52,452 nucleotides of DNA from NCBI RefSeq assembly GCF_013042245.1, contig NZ_JABDQL010000082.1, positions 1-52,452 of the forward strand, read 5' to 3'. Below the pieces are notes generated by a model, which saw nothing but the letters and a program-made list of their open reading frames with translations, was not told where the DNA came from and searched no databases. This stretch comes from Winogradskyella sp. GTDB lineage: Bacteria > Bacteroidota > Bacteroidia > Flavobacteriales > Flavobacteriaceae. Position numbers and translations under genes: made by a program. This document shows positions 35,836-45,000 of this stretch, piece by piece (within the stretch, counting starts at the first letter, position 1; each line of letters opens with the position of its first letter).

Positions 35836-36159
35836 TTATTTAAAATTTACAGCATATTCATCAACAACTTCTAGTTCTGTTCTAAAGGCTACCATTTTAT
35901 CGGCAAAACGCTTTAGACCGTCTTGACGCAATCTATCTGCATCGTCTCGGTAATAGGTGTCTAGTGCTTTTCGGGAATATGAACGGAATTGAATGGAATA
36001 GGTTTGCCCTCCCATTTCTTCATCGACCAAAACTTTTGAAAAGGTAGCTCTATCAAATTTTCCAGTAGACAAAACTTTTGGGATGTGCTCTTTAATCCAA
36101 ATTAACCATTCGTCATGAACGGAATCGTCTATGTTTACGGTGACGTTGTATATAATCAT
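35836..36159 (-). CDS. DUF4286 family protein
   Basis: This 107-residue soluble protein opens MIIYNVTVNIDDSVHDEWLIWI and carries TYSIQFRSYS, the pattern of DUF4286, with a ferredoxin-like dimeric alpha-beta look. Its function is unknown. It stands alone, with the repeat element on one side and a 130-bp AT-rich gap on the other. Confidence 0.8.
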   Translation of the reverse strand: MIIYNVTVNIDDSVHDEWLIWIKEHIPKVLSTGKFDRATFSKVLVDEEMGGQTYSIQFRSYSRKALDTYYRDDADRLRQDGLKRFADKMVAFRTELEVVDEYAVNFK

Positions 36160-36292
36160 ACTATTAAAATTCTAAAGACCAAAGGTAATCCTTTTTGTAA
36201 TCTAGTCCCGAAGCTTGAGGGTGGAGATTTAGCAAGATTTAATTAGACTTTGGTCTTTGAGAGATTATCTGATGTTTATTGAAAATTATAGA

Positions 36293-38104
36293 TTAATTTA
36301 TGGTATCTCCTCGCAACATCCTAAATTTCTTTCGGGCTTCGACAAAATAAATACTGTCTTCATGGTCAAAGATAATTTTTTCGTAGAGCTCTTTTGCCTC
36401 TTCAGGCTTTTCTAGATGTAAGTTATAGAGCTCTGCTAAATGATAATAAGCATCATCAATAAAGATATCTTCGCGATAATCGGCTATGATTTTTTGGTAA
36501 TTTATTTCTGCTTTTTCGTATTGTTGTTGCGATTCGTACAATCTAGCTTGTGTGTATAAAGTTTCGTCAATAATACTTTCGCCAATGTGTTCAGTTAGTA
36601 TTTTATCTAGTAGTTTTATGGCTTCATTTGTTTTATTCTGAAAGGCAAATAAGTCTGCTTTTGCGTAATATTTTAAAGCTGTTTGAGTGCTATCGTCCCA
36701 CTTGTTGTCAGAAATCAACAGTTTTAAATCCAAAGCATCATTGGCAATCAATTGGGAAGTTGAAGCTTTTAAGACTTTGAGTTGAGACTCTGCCCATTCA
36801 AAATCACCTTTGTAGTAACTGGTCTTCGCAATTTTATAGGCAGCTTCTTGTGCAAGCGTACTATTTTTTAGGCTAGTTTTTATTTGAGTATAGAAAATAA
36901 GAGCCTCATTAAATTTTTCTTGAAGAACTAAAATATCTGCTAAGCGTAATTTTACCATGCCTTCTTGAAACGGCGAAATATCTAATTTATAAGCTTTTTT
37001 CAAAAATTCTGAAGCTGCCTTAGGTTGGTTGTAATCAAAGGCCAAAAACTGACCGTAAGACAACTGAAGCGACAAAGTAGATTCAAAGGTTCCAAAGGTT
37101 TCAAAAAGCTCTAGGTATCTTTTGTTTACATGTTCTAATTCTTTTTTGGACGCTGATTTTGTTTGTATCTCAAGTAAAGATTGATGCGCTAATAATAAGA
37201 CATCTTTTTCCTGTGATGTGTCTAAAATATAATTGAAAATGGATGTAGCTGTCTCGTTATCTCCATCATCTCTGGCTGTAATGGCCAAGTCTATAATTCT
37301 GTCTAGGCTTTCAGGATTTCTTTTGTACAAAGCCTTTTCTTGCACAAAAGATTTATTGTATTGTTTCTCCTGCACATATAGCCAACTCAATAATTCGTAC
37401 CAATAGATGTCAGGATTTGATTGAATTTTTTTAAGCAATAAAATGCGAAGTGACTTATTACTCTCGGTATCTCTATTTTCTGAAATAAACTGACTCAGAT
37501 TTCGCTTTATATTATTTAGTGCATTTGGCTTGTAGGAGACATAATCGAGATAACTCGAAAACATATTTTGTAAATCACCCAAGTCGCCATAAATACGCGC
37601 TAGTTGTATGCTAAAGTTCTTTTCTGGTAATAATTCTGTCGCCTTCTTGTAAGCTTTTATAGCTTGTGGTAAAAGTGAATGTTTCTCAAAACGTTGACCT
37701 ATACTGTATACGTAAGTTGGTCGTTCATCTAGGGCGCCAATTGCTTCTTTATAAAGGCTTTCGGCCTTGGCGATACTATCAGATAGTTGATAGTTATAGC
37801 CTAGTTCTACAACTAGGTATGGAACTCGATTGGTTTTTAAGCGTTTTTCTAAAACTACTTTAGCGCTATCGTATTGTTCTAATTGTTGAAAGGTTTCGAC
37901 ATACTTATAGATATAATTATAAGGCTTAGCTTTATACAGTGTATTATATAAAAGCAGTGCTTTTTTAAACTGGCCTTTCTTAAAATATGTATCTGCCAAA
38001 TCTAATTGATCCTGTTCTTGCTTTTTAGTCATTTCCTGCACTTGTGCAAAATTGAAAGAAAAAACAGAGATAAAAAGAATAATTATGTATTTCTGAAACC
38101 TCAT
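36293..38104 (-). CDS. Exported tetratricopeptide repeat protein
   Basis: From the ATG at 38104 this is a 603-residue protein with a clean signal peptide (RFQKYIIILFISVFSFNFAQ), then about a dozen TPR-like helix pairs through to the end (for example ADTYFKKGQFKKALLLYNTL, QQYEKAEINYQKII). An upstream in-frame ATG at 38167 would place the start inside the serS terminator hairpin, which argues for the shorter form. It is likely a periplasmic scaffold; partners are unknown. Similar proteins flank serS in other flavobacteria. Confidence 0.83.
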   Translation of the reverse strand: MRFQKYIIILFISVFSFNFAQVQEMTKKQEQDQLDLADTYFKKGQFKKALLLYNTLYKAKPYNYIYKYVETFQQLEQYDSAKVVLEKRLKTNRVPYLVVELGYNYQLSDSIAKAESLYKEAIGALDERPTYVYSIGQRFEKHSLLPQAIKAYKKATELLPEKNFSIQLARIYGDLGDLQNMFSSYLDYVSYKPNALNNIKRNLSQFISENRDTESNKSLRILLLKKIQSNPDIYWYELLSWLYVQEKQYNKSFVQEKALYKRNPESLDRIIDLAITARDDGDNETATSIFNYILDTSQEKDVLLLAHQSLLEIQTKSASKKELEHVNKRYLELFETFGTFESTLSLQLSYGQFLAFDYNQPKAASEFLKKAYKLDISPFQEGMVKLRLADILVLQEKFNEALIFYTQIKTSLKNSTLAQEAAYKIAKTSYYKGDFEWAESQLKVLKASTSQLIANDALDLKLLISDNKWDDSTQTALKYYAKADLFAFQNKTNEAIKLLDKILTEHIGESIIDETLYTQARLYESQQQYEKAEINYQKIIADYREDIFIDDAYYHLAELYNLHLEKPEEAKELYEKIIFDHEDSIYFVEARKKFRMLRGDTIN

Positions 38105-38154
38105 AAGTTGTAAATATAACAAATGGGACTTATAGATATTGCAAATGGTATCAT

Positions 38155-38186
38155 AAAAAATGCCCAAGGTTACTTGGGCATTTTTT
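38155..38186. terminator. Terminator after serS
   Basis: AAAAAATGCCCAAG (38155-38168) pairs perfectly with CTTGGGCATTTTTT (38173-38186) around GTTA. On the minus strand it follows the serS stop at 38210. It separates serS from the TPR gene. Confidence 0.9.
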
Positions 38187-38209
38187 GATTTTATCTTATG
38201 TGTAAAAAA

Positions 38210-39481
38210 CTAACTTATTTTATCAAAACCTGTATACGGAATTAATACCTCAGGGACTTTAATGCCATCTTCCGTTTGGTAGTTTTCTAAAATGCTTGCC
38301 AAAATACGGGGCAAAGCTAAAGAACTTCCGTTCAATGTATGAGCTAATTCGTTTTTACCATCACTGTTTTTAAAGCGTAATTTTAATCGGTTAGATTGAA
38401 AGCTTTCAAAATTTGAAACTGATGACACTTCTAACCAACGCTCTTGCGCAGCAGAAAACACTTCAAAATCGTAAGTCAACGCAGAAGCAAAAGTCAAATC
38501 ACCACCGCAAAGTCTTAGAATTCTATATGGTAATTCCAATTCTTTCAAAATGTCTTGTACATGAGCAACCATGCTATCTAAAGCTTCATAAGATTTTGAA
38601 GGATGCTCAACGCGAATAATTTCAACTTTATCAAATTGATGTAAACGATTAAGCCCACGAACATGAGCACCATAACTACCTGCTTCACGTCTAAAACAAG
38701 GTGTGTAGCCAGTAATGCCAATAGGTAATTCATTTTCGCTGAGAATTACATCTCTAAAAATATTAGTTCCGGGAACTTCTGCTGTCGGAATTAAATATAA
38801 ATTGTCTTCCATAACATGATACATCTGACCTTCCTTATCCGGTAATTGACCTGTGCCAAAACCAGAAGCTTCATTAACTAAATGAGGTAGTTGGTATTCA
38901 GTATACCCAGCCTCGGTATTTTTATCTAAAAAATAAGCAATTAAAGCGCGTTGCAAGCGTGCACCTTTACCCTTATAAACGGGGAAACCAGCACCCGTAA
39001 TTTTATTACCCAACTCAAAATCGATGATGTTGTATTTTTTTGCCAGTTCCCAATGCGGTAAGGCACTATCATGAAGTTGAGGCATTTTGCCATCGCGTAG
39101 AGTTTCTAAATTGTCTTCATCTGAATTTCCTGTAGGAACTAACAGATTTGGAACATTAGGAATTTTATAAAGCAGTTCATTTAATGCATCAGCTTTCTCA
39201 TTAAGTTGTTGCTCAACGGTTTTAATAGTTTCTTTAAGCTCAGAGGTTTTATTTTTGAGTTCGTTAGCTTTTTCTGCTTGTCCGGATTTGAATAAATTTC
39301 CAATTTCTTTAGAAAGTGTATTCATTTCGGCTTTTGTAGCATCGAGAGTTGTCTGCAGTTTGCGGCGCTGCTCATCAAAAGTTAAGACAGCATCAATGAT
39401 TGGTTGGGCGTCGATATTTCTAACGGTCATGCGCTTTACGATGTCCTCGCTATTTTCTCTTATATAAGAAACTTGTAACAT
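38210..39481 (-). CDS. serS: Seryl-tRNA synthetase
   Basis: This 423-residue class II synthetase charges tRNA-Ser and tRNA-Sec-type substrates. It has an N-terminal long-arm coiled coil (about 30-105) for the tRNA variable arm. Motif 2 is PCFRREAGSYG and motif 3 is NGSSLALPRILASILENYQ, with the usual TAEVP active-site segment. A TACTTTTG promoter box lies at 39526-39533 (minus), 44 bp upstream. A strong terminator follows, so it is probably a single transcription unit. Confidence 0.97.
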   Translation of the reverse strand: MLQVSYIRENSEDIVKRMTVRNIDAQPIIDAVLTFDEQRRKLQTTLDATKAEMNTLSKEIGNLFKSGQAEKANELKNKTSELKETIKTVEQQLNEKADALNELLYKIPNVPNLLVPTGNSDEDNLETLRDGKMPQLHDSALPHWELAKKYNIIDFELGNKITGAGFPVYKGKGARLQRALIAYFLDKNTEAGYTEYQLPHLVNEASGFGTGQLPDKEGQMYHVMEDNLYLIPTAEVPGTNIFRDVILSENELPIGITGYTPCFRREAGSYGAHVRGLNRLHQFDKVEIIRVEHPSKSYEALDSMVAHVQDILKELELPYRILRLCGGDLTFASALTYDFEVFSAAQERWLEVSSVSNFESFQSNRLKLRFKNSDGKNELAHTLNGSSLALPRILASILENYQTEDGIKVPEVLIPYTGFDKIS

Positions 39482-39567
39482 AGTTACTGTTTTTTGCGCT
39501 TAAAGTTGCGCTAATTATCAAACCGCAAAAGTAAAAAGATTTTACGGCTGGTAAAACTATTACTACC

Positions 39568-40875
39568 CTATTTTGAAGGTAAAAGCCAAGTGCTATGTTT
39601 AAATTGATTCCATTCAACTTTTGCCAAGTCAACATCTGGGTTAACATAACGTTTTGATGGTTTGCCATTCACGCTCAAATAAGATGTCACATAGATAGAA
39701 ACAAGTATGCCTTCAGCTTCAAATTTTTGTTTCAAGCGTTGCGAAAACTGCCAGATAAAATCGGGTTTTGTCTTAACACTTCGTTGTTGTTTTTTAGTTA
39801 GATAATCATCAAGTTTTATGGGGATAATGGTATTTGTAGCATTATCAACAACTCTAAAATGAATACGTCCACTTTTAGATCTAAGCATCATTCGCCATGA
39901 TAGGCGATGACCTTCTTCTGTCCATAGTACATGGTCTTCTATAAAATAATGACGAAGCGGCAACGCCATCTGAATTATAAAATAAATACCAAAACCTATC
40001 TTCAGAATAGTGTTGTAGTTGGGAACTTCAATATGATTTTCTGTATATAATTCTTTCTTTTTAAAGAATAGATTTCTAACTGTTTTAGCATCAAAAAAGA
40101 AGAGGCAAAAAGCTAATGACAAATAAGGGAATATGCCAATATGGAATACAAAAGAATTGAAAAGATGAAAAAATATAGAAGCGTAAAAGGCATACTTTCG
40201 GGTTGGCTTGTAAAGCAAAAGCGGAATTATAAGACCATCAAATAAAATACCAGAGTAAGCAATAAAGTAATGCATATAATTCTGCTGAAGCAGTTCTCCA
40301 ACAATCGGAAAGTGAGACTTGTTTAGCATTAATAACCTAACGGCAGAGCCGTCTAACCAATCAGGATAAATTTTGGCTACAGATGCATAGGTGTAGACTA
40401 TAAATAATTGAAGTATAAACACCCAACGGCACCAATTGGGCATGGACATGCGTTTGAGTTTAGGGTTGAGGTTTACGTCTACAGAGGCATACTTATGAGC
40501 AGGTAAAAGAACCATGATAAAACTTAAGAGAAACAATAAGTAGTAATGATTGTTGTAAGATGATTTTTGCATAAAATAAGTACCAGCCCACATTATGGCA
40601 AAACCTAAGGCACTCCAACGGTATTTATAACCAAACATAATTAGGAGTCCAAAAATTCCCATTAAGATATAATAAGCATACATCCAGTTTCCGGGTAAGG
40701 GTTGTAGCCAATCAAAACCCATAAAGTTGAATGTAAATTGGGGATTAATCAGTGTGTTTTTTACCCAACCTGTAAATATTGCACCTACAGATTCTAAGAA
40801 GCAGAGTAGACCAAAGAAAATCCTAAAAACAATAAGTGACGAATTATCAATATGTTTAAAAAGAAACGTATTCAT
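39568..40875 (-). CDS. HTTM domain membrane protein (VKGC-like)
   Basis: This 435-residue protein has an N-terminal helical bundle of about eight membrane segments of the HTTM type, related to vitamin K-dependent gamma-carboxylase (KHIDNSSLIVFRIFFGLLC; WVFILQLFIVYTYASVAKIYPDWL). A soluble C-terminal part (about 310-435) follows. Bacterial HTTM proteins are mostly uncharacterised, and gamma-carboxylation here is not shown. The ATG lies 20 bp inside the end of ribF, so translation is coupled. Confidence 0.85.
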   Translation of the reverse strand: MNTFLFKHIDNSSLIVFRIFFGLLCFLESVGAIFTGWVKNTLINPQFTFNFMGFDWLQPLPGNWMYAYYILMGIFGLLIMFGYKYRWSALGFAIMWAGTYFMQKSSYNNHYYLLFLLSFIMVLLPAHKYASVDVNLNPKLKRMSMPNWCRWVFILQLFIVYTYASVAKIYPDWLDGSAVRLLMLNKSHFPIVGELLQQNYMHYFIAYSGILFDGLIIPLLLYKPTRKYAFYASIFFHLFNSFVFHIGIFPYLSLAFCLFFFDAKTVRNLFFKKKELYTENHIEVPNYNTILKIGFGIYFIIQMALPLRHYFIEDHVLWTEEGHRLSWRMMLRSKSGRIHFRVVDNATNTIIPIKLDDYLTKKQQRSVKTKPDFIWQFSQRLKQKFEAEGILVSIYVTSYLSVNGKPSKRYVNPDVDLAKVEWNQFKHSTWLLPSK

Positions 40876-41785
40876 TTTTTGATTTTATATAAGCTAGCGC
40901 ATTTTTTTTATCAGATTTAAGTTGAGTTTTTAGTGCGTCGATAGAATTAAATTTATGTTCGTCTCTAAGTCTTGTGAGCATTTCAATGACAATTTGTTTT
41001 CCGTAAACATCTTTTTTAAAATCAAAAAAATGAACTTCGATTGATCGCGGCTTATTTTCTATAGTTGGGTTTAAACCAATGTTCATCATACCAAAGTAAT
41101 GCGTATCTTCAATCTTTGCTTTCACGACATAAACTCCATCTTTCGGAATCAATTTATAGTCTTCTTCTATATATATGTTTGCTGTTGGGAAATCGAGCGT
41201 ACGACCAATTTTTTGCCCTTTTACAACTCTACCGGTTAAAAAATAATTATAACCCAAATAGGAATTAGCAAGAGATACATTGCCATTAACTAATGCATTT
41301 CTGATTTTTGTTGAGCTAATGGTCACATTTTCGATATCTTTTGCTGAGATTTCTTCAATTTCAAAATTGAATTCTTTCGCAAACTTTTTTAGATCGGTGA
41401 TATTAGCGCTTCTGTTTTTTCCGAAATGGTGGTCGTAACCAATGACAATTTGTTTGGCATTTAACTCATCTATCAATATACCCTTGACGTATTCTTCTGC
41501 CGATAATTTAGAAAACTCTTTTGTAAACGTTTTGACGCAAATTAATTCTATTCCAAACTTTTCTAACAATAATTTTCGTTCAGAAATGGTGTTAAGAAGC
41601 TTTATAGATTTGTCTTGATGGAGTACCATTCTGGGATGTGGAAAAAAAGTTAATACACTAGGGATTTGATTATTAGCTTGTGATAGATTAACTACTTTTT
41701 CGAGTATTTTTTGGTGGCCAATGTGCACACCATCAAAGGTTCCAATTGTTAAAGTTTTAGAGAAAAGATCATTATTCAGCGACAT
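40856..41785 (-). CDS. ribF: Bifunctional riboflavin kinase/FMN adenylyltransferase
   Basis: RibF makes FMN and then FAD from riboflavin. This 309-residue protein has the nucleotidyltransferase domain first (TIGTFDGVHIGHQKIL, about 12-27; ISSTKIRNAL) and the flavokinase domain second (KGQKIGRTLDFPTANIYI, about 183-200; GVYVVKAKI). No FMN riboswitch is seen upstream. It shares a divergent 231-bp region with the large metalloprotease gene and overlaps the HTTM gene. Confidence 0.96.
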   Translation of the reverse strand: MSLNNDLFSKTLTIGTFDGVHIGHQKILEKVVNLSQANNQIPSVLTFFPHPRMVLHQDKSIKLLNTISERKLLLEKFGIELICVKTFTKEFSKLSAEEYVKGILIDELNAKQIVIGYDHHFGKNRSANITDLKKFAKEFNFEIEEISAKDIENVTISSTKIRNALVNGNVSLANSYLGYNYFLTGRVVKGQKIGRTLDFPTANIYIEEDYKLIPKDGVYVVKAKIEDTHYFGMMNIGLNPTIENKPRSIEVHFFDFKKDVYGKQIVIEMLTRLRDEHKFNSIDALKTQLKSDKKNALAYIKSKNEYVSF

Positions 41786-41830
41786 TGACAGATTTTTTAT
41801 TTTTTGTTAAGGATATGTGAAAAAAAAGTA

Positions 41831-41838
41831 TAAATTTG
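41831..41838 (+). promoter_or_regulatory. Candidate -7 box for the metalloprotease gene
   Basis: TAAATTTG is an exact TAnnTTTG match. A TTG at 41804-41806 is 24 bp away, slightly long. If used, the mRNA would have a leader of about 170 nt containing the hairpin at 41946-41993. Confidence 0.35.
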
Positions 41839-41945
41839 AGTCCATATTTGTTAAACTAAACTAAACTAATTCAATCTGAATGATAAAAAAATTACTTTTA
41901 ACCCCTCATACAAAATATTTATATTCTTTTTTTAACTAACCTTTT

Positions 41946-41993
41946 TTAAAGTCTTTACTCCAAATATAATATTGTTTGGATAAAAGACTTTGA
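41946..41993 (+). promoter_or_regulatory. Symmetric hairpin in the metalloprotease leader
   Basis: The outer stem pairs 41946-41956 with 41983-41993 (core AAAGTCTTT/AAAGACTTT, plus a T-A and a T-G pair outside). A 2x2 mismatch follows (AC/TA), then an inner stem TCCAAA (41959-41964) with TTTGGA (41975-41980) and a 10-nt AT loop. It ends 23 bp before the ATG and has no T-run, so a leader structure or operator is likelier than a terminator. Confidence 0.5.
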
Positions 41994-42016
41994 TATATTA
42001 ATCAAATTCACTTCAA

Positions 42017-45000
42017 ATGAAAAACAAATTACATTTAGCTTTATCAGTTATGATGCTTACATGTGTGTTTTCGGCATTTGGCCAAAACTATTGGCAAAGC
42101 GTGTCAAAAACAAGTGTTGAAAGTTCGCAAAAGCATGCTAATCTTAATGAAGAACATTACGAGACTTACCATCTAGACTTTAATACCTTCAAAGCAGGTT
42201 TGGTTGGAGCTCCTATGCGAAATGCGGTAAGCAATTCTAGAACTATTATTTATTTACCTAACGAAAATGGTGAGGTAAAACCATTTAGAGTTGTTGAAGC
42301 TCCTATTTTATCAGCTGAATTGTCAGCAAGGTATCCAAATATTAAAACATATATTGGATATTCCGTTGATGAGCCAGGAGTAAGAGCACGTTTTAGTGTT
42401 ACACCTCAAGGACTTCAGACTATGTTATCTTATCTAGATAAGCCAACATCTTTTACGGTGCCTACAAGTAAAGGAAATACATCTGATTATATCTCATACA
42501 ACCGAGGTACAATTGTTAATAGTGTCAAGGATTTTGAATGTTTAACTTCCGCAGAAGTACTTCCTATAAATGCAAATGGTATTTCTGGTAGAGATGCTAA
42601 CGACCAAATACTAAGAGATTTTAGAATGGCTATCTCAACAAATGGTGAGTACACAGAATTTTGGGATGATGGTGATGATACTAATGGTGATGCACAAGAA
42701 GATGGTTTAGCGCAAGTGGTGTCAACTCTAAACAGAAATAATGAAGTTTTTGAAGTAGACATGGCTGTCACTTTTACACTGGTTACAGGAACTGAATTAG
42801 TTTTTCCTAATCCAGCCACTGACCCTTATGGTGCTGGTGGTTTGAATGGCGCATTACAAACAACATTGACTAATGAAGTTGGTGAAGAAAATTATGACAT
42901 TGGTCATTTATTTGCTTTTGGGCCTAAGAACGGAAATGCAGGTTGTATTGGTTGTGTTTGTGAAGACGGAGCTAAAGGTTCTGGTTTTTCACAACATGAT
43001 TTTTTAGATAATGATGGTGGTCCATACATGAATGACTTTTTTGATATCGATTATGTACCTCATGAAATAGGGCACCAAATGGGAGCAAACCACACGTGGT
43101 CTTTTAATTCTGAAGGTACAGGTGTTAATATGGAGCCAGGCAGTGGTACTACTATAATGGGCTATGCAGGTATTACTGGTGCTAACGATGTACAAAATCA
43201 TAGCGATCCTTATTTTCATTATGCAAGTATTGATCAAGTATTAAATAACTTAGATACTAAAACATGTCAAACAGAAATTACTTTAACTAACAACCCTCCA
43301 GTTGCAGATGCCGGTCCAGATTATACTATTCCAGGCGATGCAGCATTTATGTTAGAAGGTTCTGCTACGGACGCAGACGCTTCAGATGTTCTCACATATA
43401 ATTGGGAACAGATAGATAATGGTGTAACTACTTCAGGAGATTTTGGCCCTACTAAGACCAATGGTGCTGTATGGAGATCTAGACCTCCAAGCACATCGCC
43501 TGTTAGAAATATGCCAATAAGAGAAAGAGTGTTAGCAGGTCAGTTAACCGAAACTAACCCCTTAGATTCTCCGGACAACTCTACATGGGAAACGGTATCT
43601 ACTGTAGATAGAGACTTAAACTTTGCACTTATAGTAAGAGATCGTTCTGAGGCAGATGGCGTAGGTCAGAATCCACAATCTAGTTTTGATCAGATGACGG
43701 TTACTGTTGTAGATACTGGAGCTACGTTTGCCGTAACGTCTCAAACAACAAATGAAACTTGGGATGCGGGCTCTACACAAACTATTACATGGGATGTGGC
43801 AGGAACAGACGCCAACGGTATTGATGCTACAGACGTAGATGTTTTTATTTCTACAGATGGAGGTATGACGTTTCCGTTTGCAGCGGGCACTTATCCAAAT
43901 ACAGGAACTGCAGATATATCAGTACCAATAACTGGAGGTGATACATCAACTGCTAGAGTTATGGTTAAGGGTGCTAATAACATCTTTTATGCAATTAATA
44001 CAGCAGATTTTTCTATTCAAGAGTCTGAATACGTATTAACTGCAGATGACCCTTCTTCTACGGAAGTATGTTTGCCAACAGATACAACATCTTACACATT
44101 TACTTATAATACATTCCTTGGTTTTACAGACCCAACAGATTTTTCTGCAACAGGGTTACCAATGGGTGTAACAGCGGCATTTAGCCCTGCTTCTGCGACT
44201 GCAGACGGAACTTCGGTAACAGTAATAATTTCAGGGATTTCTACATTAGCTACTGGTAATTATCCTTTTGATATTGTAGGAACATCTGGTGCTTTATCTC
44301 AAAGTGTTCCTGTAGATGTCACAGTATTTAATGATATGATAGCAGCTCCAGTTTTACTTGCACCTGCTGACGCAGCAACAGATTTAAATGCTGATAGTGT
44401 AGAGTTATCATGGGAAGTTAATGATAATGCTCTTGCTTACGAGGTTGACGTATCTACTGATGCAGGATTCTCGTCAATAGCAGAAGGAGGCGTTGTAGAT
44501 GCTCCAATGACAGTGTATTCTCCTACTTCATTAATGGCAGATACAGAATATTTTTGGAGAGTAAGAGGTGTAAATGACTGTGGTACACCAGGAGAATACC
44601 TAACAGCAAGTTTTATTACTGCAAATATTGTATGTACAAATTATGATTCAACAGACACTCCAGTTGCTATTCCAGATGGAGCAGGATTCTTTGGGCCACA
44701 AAATGGTCCACCAGCCAATTCTGTATTAGAAATTGTTAGTGCTACAGAAATAACAGATGTTAATGTTACTGTTAATATAACGCACACATGGGTTTCTGAT
44801 CTTACACTTATTTTAACAAGTCCAGCAGGTGATCAAATAACACTTACAAGTGCTTTAGGTGGTGACGGCGACGATTATGCAGACACTGTTTTTGATAGTG
44901 ATGCTGCCACGTCTATTAATGATGGAGCACCACCATTTACAGGAACTTTCGCTCCACAAGGAGATTTGTCTGTACTCAATGGAACTATTGCAACAGGAAC

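Noticed and set aside
41786..42016. FMN riboswitch upstream of ribF
   Set aside because: No conserved RFN-element motifs are visible; the only clear structure is the hairpin oriented with the metalloprotease gene.
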